Counted from the first letter of the stretch, positions 1 through 8,510 are shown. The stretch is DNA of 64,000 nt from Schleiferilactobacillus perolens DSM 12744 (GCF_001435585.1 NZ_AZEC01000002.1:152879-216878), one strand, 5' to 3'. Notes: generated from the sequence alone by a model not told the origin. Numbers and translations: made by a program.

Positions 1-296
1 TGAGCACCTAAAAAGCGATGACTTTCCGTCAAAACCTGCGCAAACAAGATGCCATCGGTCAACGTCCGGGCATAACCGGTAATAAATTCCTCCGCCACAC
101 TCTGAGCTTCCTGGAAATGACCGGCATGCAGCAACGCCTCCGTCAGCATGCGACTGACAGCAAAAGTGTGCTCGTGCGTATAGGCCGCTTCGAAGTGTTC
201 TGCAGCTTGCTCAAACTCGCCAGCGTGCATGGCAGCACGCCCCAGATCTAAATGATGTTCGTCGTTGTGGGGAAATGCCACAATTTTGTTATTCAT
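1..296 (-). CDS. TPR-repeat protein, 3' part missing (cut by window edge)
   Basis: Only the first 98 codons are inside the window; the frame runs open off the left edge. The start is an ATG that shares its A with the TAA stop of rnjB (TAATG), so translation is probably coupled to RNase J2. The visible sequence begins MNNKIVAFPHNDEHH and continues as amphipathic helices with Ala/Gly at tetratricopeptide positions (for example GRAAMHAGEFEQAAEHFEAA, then LLHAGHFQEAQSVAEEF). It is therefore a soluble TPR protein, probably a scaffold. No catalytic motif can be seen in this part. The specific function is unknown. Confidence 0.75.
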   Translation of the reverse strand, partial: MNNKIVAFPHNDEHHLDLGRAAMHAGEFEQAAEHFEAAYTHEHTFAVSRMLTEALLHAGHFQEAQSVAEEFITGYARTLTDGILFAQVLTESHRFLGA

Positions 297-2050
297 TACT
301 TCTCCTTGTCGACTGAATTTGCCGGGGTGGCCGGCTTCTTTTCTGGTGCACGTAAACGGCGGCGCGGTTTGACCTCCATGATTACCGGTAAAATAACGGG
401 ATGTCGTTTGGTTTGTTCAAATAAGAAATGGGAAAGTTTCTCCCGCATATTCTGTTTCAAATTAGACCAATCCATCTCTTTATTGTCCAGATCATGTTGC
501 ACCGTTTCTTTGACAATGGTGGCACTTTCAGCCATCAAATCACGGTTCGCCTTCATATAGACAAAACCACGGGCCGTGACTTTAGGCGCGGATACCACGA
601 TCTTTTTGCGGCGATCAATCGAAACCACTGCAATAAATATACCATCATCAGCCAGCATCTTGCGATCCCGTAAAACAATATTACCGATGTCGCCGACGCC
701 CAAACCATCAATCATGGTATTGCCGGCAGTAACTCCTTGGGCCAGGTGCATTCCACTCTTGTCGTAGGAAAGGACATCCCCAATTTTTGTCAAGAAAATA
801 TGATCTGCTGGAATACCCGTTTGCTTAGCAATTTCTGCATGAGCGTTCATGGACCGATATTCGCCCTGAATGGGAATCAAGTATTTGGGGTGCACTAAAT
901 TGAGCAGCAGTTGTAAATCATTGCGGTATGCGTGCCCCGAAGCATGCAAATCGTCAGAAATTGCCTTCACTTCACCACCGGCCCGATAGATCATATCTTT
1001 CGTTTTGGCGACTGTGGTTTCCATGGCATAGGATGGTGTTGTTGAAATAAATACCAGGTCCCCCTGATGAATGTGCACCGTCCGGTGTCGATTGGTTGCC
1101 ATCTTTTGCAACGATTTGAGGGGCTCGCCAGACCGCCCTGTTTCCAAAATCACCAATTGATGATCGTCATATTTTTTGATGTCTTTGACTGGTACCAAAA
1201 TATTTGGATTCGGTAACCGTAACAACTTCAAATGCAAAGCTGTTCGGACAATCTTAGCCAAATCGCGGCCAGTCAAAATGACCTTGCGCCCAGTTTTGCC
1301 AGCGGCGTCTAAGACTTGCTGAATACGCATGATGTTGGACGCCACTGATGCAACAATGATCCGCCCGGAATGGTATTCAAAAGTCTCCAACACATATTTG
1401 CCAATGTCCGATTCACTGGTGTTGGGGTACGGTGATTCAGCGTTGGCAGAGTCAGCCAATAACGCTAATACCGGTTCCGTACCAATTTGGGCAAGGCGGG
1501 CAAAATCAGTCTGAAACAACGGCGATGCGGCCTGATCAAATTTGAAGTCACCCGTGTACACGATTTGACCAACCGGTGTTTTAATGACTACGCCGAGTGA
1601 TTCGGGAATCGAATGAGTTGTTTTAAAGAAGCTCACTGTGGCGGCGTCAAAATCAATCGCCGTATTTTCATCAATGACATGAAAATTATTGAACTTCCGT
1701 GATGCCTTAACCGACTTCACTGTGATTTTGGCCAATTCCACAGTCAATTTTGAACCAAAGACCGGAATGTCGTGGTTCCCAATCAAATACGGCAATGCAC
1801 CAATGGCATCCGCATGACCGTGGGTTAAGAAAATCCCGGCCACCCGATCAATATTCTCCTCAATATACGAAAAATCTGGAATGACGACATCTACGCCGAG
1901 CATTTCATTTTCGGGATATTTGATGCCACAATCTAAAATAAAAATATCTGAATTAACTTCCACAGCATAAATGTTTTTTCCGTTCTCGCGGACACCACCG
2001 AGAATGACAACGCGAACTTTATCCTGCGTTTTTTGTGTTTTCTGTACCAT
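296..2050 (-). CDS. rnjB: Ribonuclease J2
   Basis: Metallo-beta-lactamase/beta-CASP ribonuclease of the RNase J family, 584 residues, which partners RNase J1 in mRNA decay and RNA maturation. The first histidine motif reads HGHADAIG (residues 77-84) where J1 has HGHEDHIG, so one metal-binding His and the Glu are Ala. TTHSIPES and TGDFKFD follow, and the C-terminal motif is SGHAYRND instead of SGHGGQEE. This weakened site is typical of J2 paralogues, which are thought to be mainly structural or weakly catalytic. I chose the ATG at 2050 because a GAGGTGG ribosome-binding site lies just upstream; an in-frame TTG at 2062 overlaps that site. The true J1 is at 23627-25312. Confidence 0.93.
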   Translation of the reverse strand: MVQKTQKTQDKVRVVILGGVRENGKNIYAVEVNSDIFILDCGIKYPENEMLGVDVVIPDFSYIEENIDRVAGIFLTHGHADAIGALPYLIGNHDIPVFGSKLTVELAKITVKSVKASRKFNNFHVIDENTAIDFDAATVSFFKTTHSIPESLGVVIKTPVGQIVYTGDFKFDQAASPLFQTDFARLAQIGTEPVLALLADSANAESPYPNTSESDIGKYVLETFEYHSGRIIVASVASNIMRIQQVLDAAGKTGRKVILTGRDLAKIVRTALHLKLLRLPNPNILVPVKDIKKYDDHQLVILETGRSGEPLKSLQKMATNRHRTVHIHQGDLVFISTTPSYAMETTVAKTKDMIYRAGGEVKAISDDLHASGHAYRNDLQLLLNLVHPKYLIPIQGEYRSMNAHAEIAKQTGIPADHIFLTKIGDVLSYDKSGMHLAQGVTAGNTMIDGLGVGDIGNIVLRDRKMLADDGIFIAVVSIDRRKKIVVSAPKVTARGFVYMKANRDLMAESATIVKETVQHDLDNKEMDWSNLKQNMREKLSHFLFEQTKRHPVILPVIMEVKPRRRLRAPEKKPATPANSVDKEK

Positions 2051-2169
2051 ATTCCACCTCAACTAAAGCCCGCACATCGGCGCGGCTCTTTATTGCCTTT
2101 CTGTTTTTCTGATTCACAGATTCTTTTGACACAAATGTGCCACCCGTACATCAAAAATATCTAGTGGTA

Positions 2170-2178
2170 ATTGTAACA
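2170..2178 (-). promoter_or_regulatory. Putative extended -10 promoter for rnjB
   Basis: On the minus strand TG-T-TACAAT lies about 120 bp upstream of the rnjB ATG. This is an extended -10 (TGn) with no convincing -35 box. The 184-bp gap 2051-2234 holds nothing else I can name. Confidence 0.4.
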
Positions 2179-2234
2179 TATTCGGCGGCAGAGGGGGAAA
2201 CGCCCTGTCTTGGTATGATAACGCTCACGCCAGA

Positions 2235-3284
2235 CTAATGGTTGGTGAGAGAATGCCGACCTCCTAATGCGGCCGACCGTAGTTTGACCAACGCACGGAA
2301 ATTCTGCTCGTCGCTAATCCTCAGCTGTTGGGCCATTTGCTGCCAAAACAACACCGGTTGCGGTGTATCCAGACAACCGTGCCAGCGCCATTCATCCTGA
2401 GCAGCGCAGATGCGCGTGAGATGCCCTTGACTGACAGGCACGGTCGTACTCCAATAAGGTAAAGCCGACGAGCCTGTGAGCAATGCACTGCCATTTATCC
2501 ACAAATCCGTTAAAAACAAGCCCTTTCCCAACACTTGGACTGCTGTCTGTGGCAATCCGGCTAACAACCAAGCGGTATCGGCAGATACAGATGGGTGATC
2601 ACTGGTACCAGCGGTCACAGTGATACTGGCATTTCCTTGACTGAGATAGAGAAGGATCGTGGCGGCTGGTGTGTCCAGCCATGTTGTAAAGCGCGGCGGT
2701 GTCGATAAAATCACCGTGGCCACTGGTGATTTCGCTTGCACTGGTGCGGCCAGTCGCCCCAGTGCAAGAACTCGTCTGCTGTAGTTTATCAACACCTTTA
2801 TCGATGCCTGCCCATTGGCTAAAGAAAAAGTGTCCTGCGGGGTGGTCCCAAGCACGGCGGAAATACCCTGGTCATCACCGCTCACGATAAGTCCGCTCCG
2901 GTTTGACCAAGTGAGTTCATGTAAATAATCGGCTGCTAGTAATGTACTGTGGCCGTTGGTTTGTTGATACAGCGAAACGCTGATGGCCACACTCATTACC
3001 TGCACAAGGGTATTGACCCGATGGCCAAGAATGACTGTGAGTGCCACGCCAGACCGCTCCCCGGGAACAGGCAACAGACATTGAGTCCAAAATTGGGCGG
3101 CCCAACTATTAAGCAGAAACTGGCCGGGAGTGGGTTTCAGCCATTTGATCTGGACGGCCGACTCTTCCATTGGCGCCACTAGCACCATCGTGTCCTCCGT
3201 GCGTACGGTCATTGTACCCACGGGCATTGTCGGTAGCAGCTGGGTACTAATCATCTGGTTGCCGATTCGCTGTCTGATCAGCAT
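2235..3284 (-). CDS. Unrecognised 349-residue protein
   Basis: I do not recognise this protein. It has a good ribosome-binding site (GGGGAGG about 11 nt before ATG), its own well-formed promoter, and a full-length frame with no competing gene, so it is very likely real. There is no signal peptide, transmembrane segment or familiar motif. The sequence is rich in Trp, Thr, Ser, Val and Leu and has many short beta-prone stretches (for example ASITVTAGTS and STTVPVSQG), so an all-beta or beta-rich soluble fold is likely. The C-terminal 50 residues look helical (FWQQMAQQLRISDEQNFRAL). It sits alone between the rpsO terminator and rnjB. Function unknown. Confidence 0.7.
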   Translation of the reverse strand: MLIRQRIGNQMISTQLLPTMPVGTMTVRTEDTMVLVAPMEESAVQIKWLKPTPGQFLLNSWAAQFWTQCLLPVPGERSGVALTVILGHRVNTLVQVMSVAISVSLYQQTNGHSTLLAADYLHELTWSNRSGLIVSGDDQGISAVLGTTPQDTFSLANGQASIKVLINYSRRVLALGRLAAPVQAKSPVATVILSTPPRFTTWLDTPAATILLYLSQGNASITVTAGTSDHPSVSADTAWLLAGLPQTAVQVLGKGLFLTDLWINGSALLTGSSALPYWSTTVPVSQGHLTRICAAQDEWRWHGCLDTPQPVLFWQQMAQQLRISDEQNFRALVKLRSAALGGRHSLTNH

Positions 3285-3315
3285 CGTCTATCATTCCTCC
3301 CCGTTTCTTTCTCTC

Positions 3316-3344
3316 ACTGTACGGTCTTCCTAAAATTTGCGCAA
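3316..3344 (-). promoter_or_regulatory. Promoter of the 2235-3284 gene
   Basis: TTGCGC - 17 bp - TACAGT on the minus strand, 32 bp upstream of the ATG and immediately after the U-tract of the rpsO terminator. It gives the unknown gene its own transcription unit. Confidence 0.65.
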
Positions 3345-3345
3345 G

Positions 3346-3375
3346 AAAAAACGCTGCTAGCGAATGCCAACAGCG
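3346..3375 (-). terminator. Rho-independent terminator of rpsO
   Basis: Ten-base-pair stem CGCTGTTGGC / GCTAGCAGCG (with two G-U pairs), loop ATTC, followed by six U. It begins 15 bp after the rpsO stop codon. Confidence 0.88.
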
Positions 3376-3390
3376 CTCCAAATTTCTAAA

Positions 3391-3660
3391 TTAACGACGC
3401 AGACCTAAGGATTGAATCAAGTCGCGGTAGCGTGCAACATCGTTGTCCCGCAGATAAGCCAGCAAATTACGCCGGTGACCAATCTTCTTCATCAAGCCAA
3501 CATAGGAATGGTGATCCTTCTTGTGTACCCGCATGTGGTCGGTTAACGCATTGATGTCAGCTGTCAAAAGGGCAACTTGGACTTCAGGAGAACCTGTGTC
3601 GCCATCATGACGTGCGTACTTGGTAATGATTTCGGTCTTTTGAGTTTGGCTAATGGCCAT
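3391..3660 (-). CDS. rpsO: 30S ribosomal protein S15
   Basis: Small-subunit protein that binds the central domain of 16S rRNA, 89 residues, the normal length. The S15 signature is clear: [13 protein letters not shown] near residue 21, then [22 protein letters not shown] and the C-terminal [12 protein letters not shown]. The start MAISQTQK has the site GGTGGAG 6 nt upstream; a longer frame reaching 3723 has no ribosome-binding site and lacks S15 similarity. It is followed by a strong terminator and preceded by rpsT, so each r-protein gene forms its own unit. Confidence 0.97.
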   Translation of the reverse strand: MAISQTQKTEIITKYARHDGDTGSPEVQVALLTADINALTDHMRVHKKDHHSYVGLMKKIGHRRNLLAYLRDNDVARYRDLIQSLGLRR

Positions 3661-3731
3661 TGTAACTCCACCTTTCTTCGAATACTCGCCGCACTGTGTC
3701 CTCGTCGGTGATTCGTGGAACAAAGTGTGCG

Positions 3732-3761
3732 AAAAAGTAATAAAACGGCGCTAATACCGCC
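3732..3761 (-). terminator. Weak terminator-like hairpin after rpsT
   Basis: GGCG-GTATTAG-CGCC followed by GTTTTATTACTTTTT on the minus strand, about 45 bp beyond the rpsT stop codon. The stem has only four strong pairs, so efficiency is doubtful. Confidence 0.4.
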
Positions 3762-3806
3762 TTACATAAAGACATTCATAATGATGAATGTGCTCAGGAT
3801 GCCTGT

Positions 3807-4061
3807 TTACTTGTTCAGTAAGCGAGTCAAACGAGACTTGTCACGCGCAGCCTTATTAGCGTGGATCAAGCCCTTGTTGTGGGCCCAGTCGATCTTGCTG
3901 ATGGCGGCAGTATACAGATCCTGCTTGTTATCAGCACCAGCTTCGTTCGCCGTCAGGAAGTTCTTGACAGCAGTCCGCATCGCACTCTTTTGCGATGCAT
4001 TTTGCAATTTTGCCTTGGTAGCGGTTTTAACCCGCTTCTTAGCAGATTTAATTTGCGGCAT
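3807..4061 (-). CDS. rpsT: 30S ribosomal protein S20
   Basis: Assembly protein of the 30S subunit, 84 residues, very basic and helical. It begins [17 protein letters not shown] and has the family pattern [12 protein letters not shown] with a Lys/Arg-rich C-terminus ([12 protein letters not shown]). The ATG is preceded by GGGGGTG. The direction matches rpsO, and it has its own promoter at 4120-4148. Confidence 0.96.
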   Translation of the reverse strand: MPQIKSAKKRVKTATKAKLQNASQKSAMRTAVKNFLTANEAGADNKQDLYTAAISKIDWAHNKGLIHANKAARDKSRLTRLLNK

Positions 4062-4119
4062 GAATTCACCCCCACATGTAGTTTATGTTTAAGTTCCTTA
4101 TTAAAACTCAACGTCAACC

Positions 4120-4148
4120 ATTATACAGATGGTACTGGTGCATTGCAA
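4120..4148 (-). promoter_or_regulatory. Promoter of rpsT
   Basis: TTGCAA - 17 bp - TATAAT on the minus strand, about 60 bp upstream of the rpsT start codon. A near-consensus vegetative promoter, as expected for a ribosomal protein gene. Confidence 0.8.
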
Positions 4149-4162
4149 TAAAAGATTGCAGA

Positions 4163-4274
4163 GGGCAAAGCCGAGCGGTTAGAAGCGTAGAGATAAGGCA
4201 GGGGCGGTGAAAAACTCGCACTTAAGTTTTACACCGCCCCTGCCTTATCTCATAGCTTCTGCTCGGCTTTGCCC
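4163..4274. repeat. 112-bp near-perfect palindrome (long hairpin)
   Basis: Three stacked paired segments: GGGCAAAGCCGAGC with GCTCGGCTTTGCCC (14 bp), AGAAGC with GCTTCT (6 bp), and AGATAAGGCAGGGGCGGTG with its exact complement (19 bp), separated only by TATG/CTAC and AACC bulges. The loop of about 22 nt is AT-rich. Total pairing is 39 bp. It lies between holA and rpsT, both on the minus strand. It can fold on either strand and has no U-tract, so it is not a simple terminator. Confidence 0.85.
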
Positions 4275-4299
4275 GTTTCGGGGAGACTAAGCCCGTTTA

Positions 4300-4380
4300 C
4301 GGAGGCTACGGTAAAGACATTTACCCTGCCGTGCAATGCTGCGCCATTCAGCCTCCGATCGCTCCGCATAGGCACTATAT
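4300..4380 (-). repeat. Partial copy of the intergenic structured repeat (copy A)
   Basis: Read on the minus strand this begins TATAGTGCC, then ATGCGGAGC and CGGAGG, the same 5' end as the copies at 32762-32936 and 34796-34983. It then diverges and closes its own stem CGGAGGCT / AGCCTCCG around the internal hairpin GGTAAATGTCTTTACC. The far terminal repeat (TTGGCAC) is missing, and the 112-bp palindrome at 4163-4274 follows instead. Together these fill most of the 368-bp gene-free stretch 4062-4429. Confidence 0.6.
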
Positions 4381-4429
4381 TCAGCGTGACGCGGATTTAT
4401 TCATTTCCGCAAAATCGAAAAAACAATCT

Positions 4430-5467
4430 CTACCCCACACTCTTCCCCGCCGGTACCGATAAATGATGTACCACCCGCAAAAACAGCAGCATCGGGTCGG
4501 GCTGCTGGCTCTTAAACAGCACCTCATTATGGATAAGCTCCGTGAAACATGCAATGAGCGTGGTTAAGCTCAGGGAATGGACACTACGCAAAGCCAATTT
4601 GACCCGATATGGATGAACACTCAATTCTTTGGCGATCGCCATTTGACTCAAACCTTTACGACTCAAAATCTTCGTTTGTACCAGCAACCGGAACTGACTA
4701 ACCAACAGAGCATTCAACCGCAAAGGCTCTTCTTGATTGGCTAACAATTCTTGATACACGCGGACAGCTTCGCCAACATGCTGTTGCGCCAAGGCATCAG
4801 TCACTGAAAAGACATTGTCCGTCAGCGTATTGGGGACCAAATCACGGACCAGAGGTAAAGAAATTATTTTGTCTGGTAAAGACCCTAAATATAGCTTAGG
4901 CAACTGGGTCACCATCCTCGAATAACTGGCATCGCTTTTGCGGAGAAATAAATTGAGTGCGTCCTCCTCGATTTGGTACCCTGCTGTGCGAATCTGCTCT
5001 GCCACTTGGGCACCCACCGCTCCGGCTGGAACTTGTTGGGCATCGATAAGCACCGCATTTTTACGTAATTGCTTGACGATTTTACGGCGTTCATCCAATT
5101 TGGGATAAGGGGCGGCGATTACCAATGTCGTGCTTTCAGAGGGATGGGCGAAATAAGCCGTTAATCCGTCAATATCTTCTTTCAATTGGTCCTTACCGGC
5201 ATTGCCGGTCAAAAATTCTGGTTGAGTCGCCACGACCACTCGCCGCTCACCCAGGAAAGGCATCGCTGTGGCTTCCCCTAATAAATCACCGACAGTGGCG
5301 GTGGTCATATCCAAGTGGGCATAATTCATCGTTTTCTCGTCCGCAGTTAATAAGTGTGCAAAAAGTGACCGAGCCGTCTCCTGCAATGCTGTTTCTTCAC
5401 CAAGAATAAGGTACAACGGAGCAATATCACCGGTCTTCAATTTTTGCTGTAATGTTTTAACATCCAT
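4430..5467 (-). CDS. holA: DNA polymerase III subunit delta
   Basis: Clamp-loader delta subunit, which opens the beta sliding clamp, 345 residues. The N-terminus MDVKTLQQKLKTGDIAPLYLILGEE and the segment ALLVSQFRLLVQTKIL near residue 255 are typical of Gram-positive HolA. The ATG at 5467 has TGGAGG eight bases upstream; longer starts up to 5500 lack a site. It overlaps the end of comEC by 31 bp, giving the usual comEA-comEC-holA order. The frame ends about 370 bp before rpsT, normally its neighbour in lactobacilli. Confidence 0.93.
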   Translation of the reverse strand: MDVKTLQQKLKTGDIAPLYLILGEETALQETARSLFAHLLTADEKTMNYAHLDMTTATVGDLLGEATAMPFLGERRVVVATQPEFLTGNAGKDQLKEDIDGLTAYFAHPSESTTLVIAAPYPKLDERRKIVKQLRKNAVLIDAQQVPAGAVGAQVAEQIRTAGYQIEEDALNLFLRKSDASYSRMVTQLPKLYLGSLPDKIISLPLVRDLVPNTLTDNVFSVTDALAQQHVGEAVRVYQELLANQEEPLRLNALLVSQFRLLVQTKILSRKGLSQMAIAKELSVHPYRVKLALRSVHSLSLTTLIACFTELIHNEVLFKSQQPDPMLLFLRVVHHLSVPAGKSVG

Positions 5468-7728
5468 TGTTTTTGCCTCCATTGGCGCATTGTGTGCCAA
5501 TATGGTTCACCAAAAATTGGCGCCACATATTCAATGTATCCCTGTTCTGCTGTGTTCAAAGCAGTCACTTGGTTGTGTCGTAATCGCTCCACCGTGGTTG
5601 GTGCAGGATGATGATAACGATTGTTTTGGCCTGCCGAAATAATACCGATTTGCGGTTTAAGAGCCTGTAATAGTGCGTCCCCGGTGGAAGTTTTCGACCC
5701 ATGATGACCCAATTTAATGATATCCGCCGTAAGGGAAAAGTGCTGCATGATCCTTTCCTCACCAGCAGTATCCAAATCACCCAACCACAACAAGTTATGG
5801 TGTTGCAGTTGAGTCTGTACCACCAGAGAATCTTCATTGGTGCCCGAGCCTGCTTGGAAAGGATGAACGACATAGAAAGTCATCCCGCGAATTGTCACAT
5901 TTTGGCCAGCTGTCAAAGGAATGACCGCTGGCTTCTGGCGTGCTCTAGTCACAGCCGCGCACAACCCTTCGTGCTCTTGCATCCCAGACGGCACAAAGAT
6001 CTGATTCACTGCCACCTGTTGTAGTAGATCGCCGAGATTGCCCATATGATCCGCATCTTGGTGTGAAATAAACACCGCGTCCAACCGCCCAATTCCCCAG
6101 TAGCGTAACACCGGTAAGACATGATAATCGATTGGCGGCGAATAGTACCGAGTTTGCCATTTTGGACGAGTAAATTGCAATTGCCCGCCGGTATCAATTA
6201 AAACCCGGGGACCACTGCCCCGGGCGATAACCAAACTGCTGTCCCCTTGACCGACATCAATAAAGGCGACCCGATCTTGCAGAGGCCACTGACGCCAAAT
6301 TGTTAAGCCCACCAGCAATGTGCCGAATACACCAAGTGCCGCCAGACGCCAGCGCGGAACAAAGGCAATCAGCAAACTGCAAATAATTAGCACACCCAAC
6401 ATCATACCTGGAATCATCCCAATCGTCCAAACTGCTCCGGGTAGTTGGGCCCACCATGCGAGATGCTGATCCAGCCCGGTCAGTCCAATTTCTAGCATGC
6501 GCCAACCGGGCATCCCTATCAGGGCCAAAATCGTGACGAGAAAGACAAGCGGAAAAACAACAAAGTTAAAAAGCGGAATCAGTGCGATGTTCAAAAGCAA
6601 TGTAAACGGTGACCACTGATATTGAAAGTACACCACAAAGGGCAAACTTAATAAATTGATCCATAGACTTTGCCGCCAAAACTTTGCTGGTGCGTAATAC
6701 AAGCAAAATGCGAGGAAGAAACTAAGAATATTGCCCAACAATAAGACGCCTAACGGCCGTCCCAAGGACCACCAAATGAACACCACCCCCATCCGGTCCA
6801 AGGGGCCTAATGACCACCGGGCTGGTAAACCATGGGCTAAACCAAACATTGCCACAGAGCGCGTGACCCCTGTCGGCCAATCAGTTAACAAGCCATAAGC
6901 CAGCAGCAGGCCGATAACCACATATCGGGCCACTTCATAGGGACATCGACCAATCGAAAGAAGACACAGCAAAGCCGTTCCCAATAGCATAACCTGCATC
7001 CCCGACAAGCTCCAAAGATGAATGATGCCCAACTTGGTTTGATCAGCCTGTAATGTTTTGGCCAATACTGAATGGTCCTGACCTCCTAGCAACAATCCTT
7101 GGACATATATCCGCAGATGCGGCGGTAATGTATCGATGCGCCGCCGCAGAACTTGCCGCCATCGTTCACCGACAAAGCTGAACCATGTCCGCCATGACGG
7201 CGTTGGAGTAGTCTGGATCGTGCCGCCTGTCATTTGCCACCGAGTGTGAATATGGTATTGATAATGCGCAAATTGCTGAAAATCAAAAGTTCCGGGGTTG
7301 CGGCGGCTAGTTAATGCAGACCGTTCCACCAAACCGGAAATGATGAAAGGTTGATTCTGAGCAAGCAATGATTGTTTTTCCACAGCAGAAGATAATTTGT
7401 ATTGCCACCATACCATTTTCTCACTTTCTGTGTCTTGAACCCGACCGGTCAACAAATCACCGTTGACTTTTAATCGGCTCGGATAGACCAAAACAGACGC
7501 CTGGCCACTGCGCGCCTCTGCAAAACTGGCCGACGGCAATGATAATTGCCATAATCCCGCCCAGCAAACAAGGGTTACGAGCGTCAATAACACGGCCCGC
7601 CAGCCTAGCTGACCACTGTGCATCAACGCAAAGAGCAGCAATAAACCACCGCCAAGATGACCGCCGCCAAACAAAATTGCTGCCCCCACAACGGCAATTG
7701 CCGTCCAAAAAGCAGTGTGCCTTTTCAT
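5437..7728 (-). CDS. comEC: DNA internalization-related competence protein ComEC/Rec2
   Basis: Membrane channel that moves single-stranded DNA into the cytoplasm during transformation, 763 residues. The N-terminal DUF4131-like part has two hydrophobic segments. The central Competence domain has multiple membrane helices (from IIHLWSLSGMQVMLLGTALL around residue 235). The C-terminal metallo-beta-lactamase-like domain has VAFIDVGQGDSSLV, ISHQDADHMGNLGDLL, LGHHGSKTSTGDALL and NNRYHHP. The length is intact, with no frameshift. ATG overlaps the comEA stop (ATGA), so the two are translationally coupled. Confidence 0.95.
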   Translation of the reverse strand: MKRHTAFWTAIAVVGAAILFGGGHLGGGLLLLFALMHSGQLGWRAVLLTLVTLVCWAGLWQLSLPSASFAEARSGQASVLVYPSRLKVNGDLLTGRVQDTESEKMVWWQYKLSSAVEKQSLLAQNQPFIISGLVERSALTSRRNPGTFDFQQFAHYQYHIHTRWQMTGGTIQTTPTPSWRTWFSFVGERWRQVLRRRIDTLPPHLRIYVQGLLLGGQDHSVLAKTLQADQTKLGIIHLWSLSGMQVMLLGTALLCLLSIGRCPYEVARYVVIGLLLAYGLLTDWPTGVTRSVAMFGLAHGLPARWSLGPLDRMGVVFIWWSLGRPLGVLLLGNILSFFLAFCLYYAPAKFWRQSLWINLLSLPFVVYFQYQWSPFTLLLNIALIPLFNFVVFPLVFLVTILALIGMPGWRMLEIGLTGLDQHLAWWAQLPGAVWTIGMIPGMMLGVLIICSLLIAFVPRWRLAALGVFGTLLVGLTIWRQWPLQDRVAFIDVGQGDSSLVIARGSGPRVLIDTGGQLQFTRPKWQTRYYSPPIDYHVLPVLRYWGIGRLDAVFISHQDADHMGNLGDLLQQVAVNQIFVPSGMQEHEGLCAAVTRARQKPAVIPLTAGQNVTIRGMTFYVVHPFQAGSGTNEDSLVVQTQLQHHNLLWLGDLDTAGEERIMQHFSLTADIIKLGHHGSKTSTGDALLQALKPQIGIISAGQNNRYHHPAPTTVERLRHNQVTALNTAEQGYIEYVAPIFGEPYWHTMRQWRQKQWMLKHYSKN

Positions 7729-8462
7729 ACCGTTAATGCCGTTTTTAAATTGGCAATCGTCTTTTCGCCAATTCCGCTGATCTCCTTCAGATCATCCACG
7801 GATTGAAAAGGGCCATGGCTTTCGCGATAGGCAATAATTTCTTGGGCCCGCTTTGGTCCAATACCACTGATTTCTTCCAACTCAGCTTGACTTACGCTGT
7901 TCAAGTTTTTGGGCGCCTCTGATGCGCCATCAGCAGGCCCACTAGTCGCACTCGCCGCCGGTACCCCGCTCGATGCACTGGCGGCCAGTGGGCCCTGTTC
8001 GCCTTGCTGGGGAATATAGACAGCTGTCCCGTCGGTCAACGATTGGGCTAAATTCACTTGGCGACGATCTGCATTCCCCGTTAATCCGCCAGCCATCCGC
8101 ACGGCATGATCCAGTCGACTGCCGGGAGCAAGTTGGTAAACACCCGGTTGATTGACTGCACCTTGAACATCAACCCAAATTATCGTTTTTTTTGCAACTG
8201 TTGTGGATTGCTTCATTTCCTGCTTTGATGAGGTCGAACTGCTTACCTGACCAACCATCCCTTGACGCGTCTGTCGCGCTGATTTCGGGATACTGGCCGG
8301 TTGTGTTGGTGTCAATACTGTGGCAGGCTGGATTTGCCGCAAATACCAAAATCCCAGCAACGCCAATGCCGCGAACACACCGACAAAACCGTACCAATAG
8401 CGCCGAAAGAAAACGGACCAGCCCCTTGACTGATCCGTTCGCTCACTTCGTTGTCTATGCAT
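7725..8462 (-). CDS. comEA: Competence protein ComEA (DNA receptor)
   Basis: Membrane-anchored dsDNA receptor for transformation, 245 residues. The order is: a cationic N-terminus; one transmembrane helix (about residues 24-41, YGFVGVFAALALLGFWYL); a Ser/Thr/Gln-rich linker; an SLBB domain (VDVQGAVNQPGVYQLAPGSR, about 95-150); another low-complexity Ala/Ser linker; and two helix-hairpin-helix DNA-binding motifs (ISGIGPKRAQEIIAYRE and ISGIGEKTIANLKT). GGAGGGGG lies five bases before ATG. A 9-bp inverted repeat sits directly upstream of that site (8474-8510). Confidence 0.95.
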   Translation of the reverse strand: MHRQRSERTDQSRGWSVFFRRYWYGFVGVFAALALLGFWYLRQIQPATVLTPTQPASIPKSARQTRQGMVGQVSSSTSSKQEMKQSTTVAKKTIIWVDVQGAVNQPGVYQLAPGSRLDHAVRMAGGLTGNADRRQVNLAQSLTDGTAVYIPQQGEQGPLAASASSGVPAASATSGPADGASEAPKNLNSVSQAELEEISGIGPKRAQEIIAYRESHGPFQSVDDLKEISGIGEKTIANLKTALTV

Positions 8463-8473
8463 GACATCCCCCT

Positions 8474-8510
8474 CCTTTTCTCCTGACTATCTATTAGATA
8501 CGAGAAAAGG
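8474..8510 (-). promoter_or_regulatory. Inverted repeat adjoining the comEA ribosome-binding site
   Basis: CCTTTTCTC and GAGAAAAGG (9 bp, perfect) enclose a second small stem TATCT/AGATA on the minus strand. The 3' arm ends where the comEA site GGAGGGGG begins. It could be an mRNA hairpin limiting ribosome access or a DNA operator; nothing in the sequence decides between them. No U-tract follows. Confidence 0.55.
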
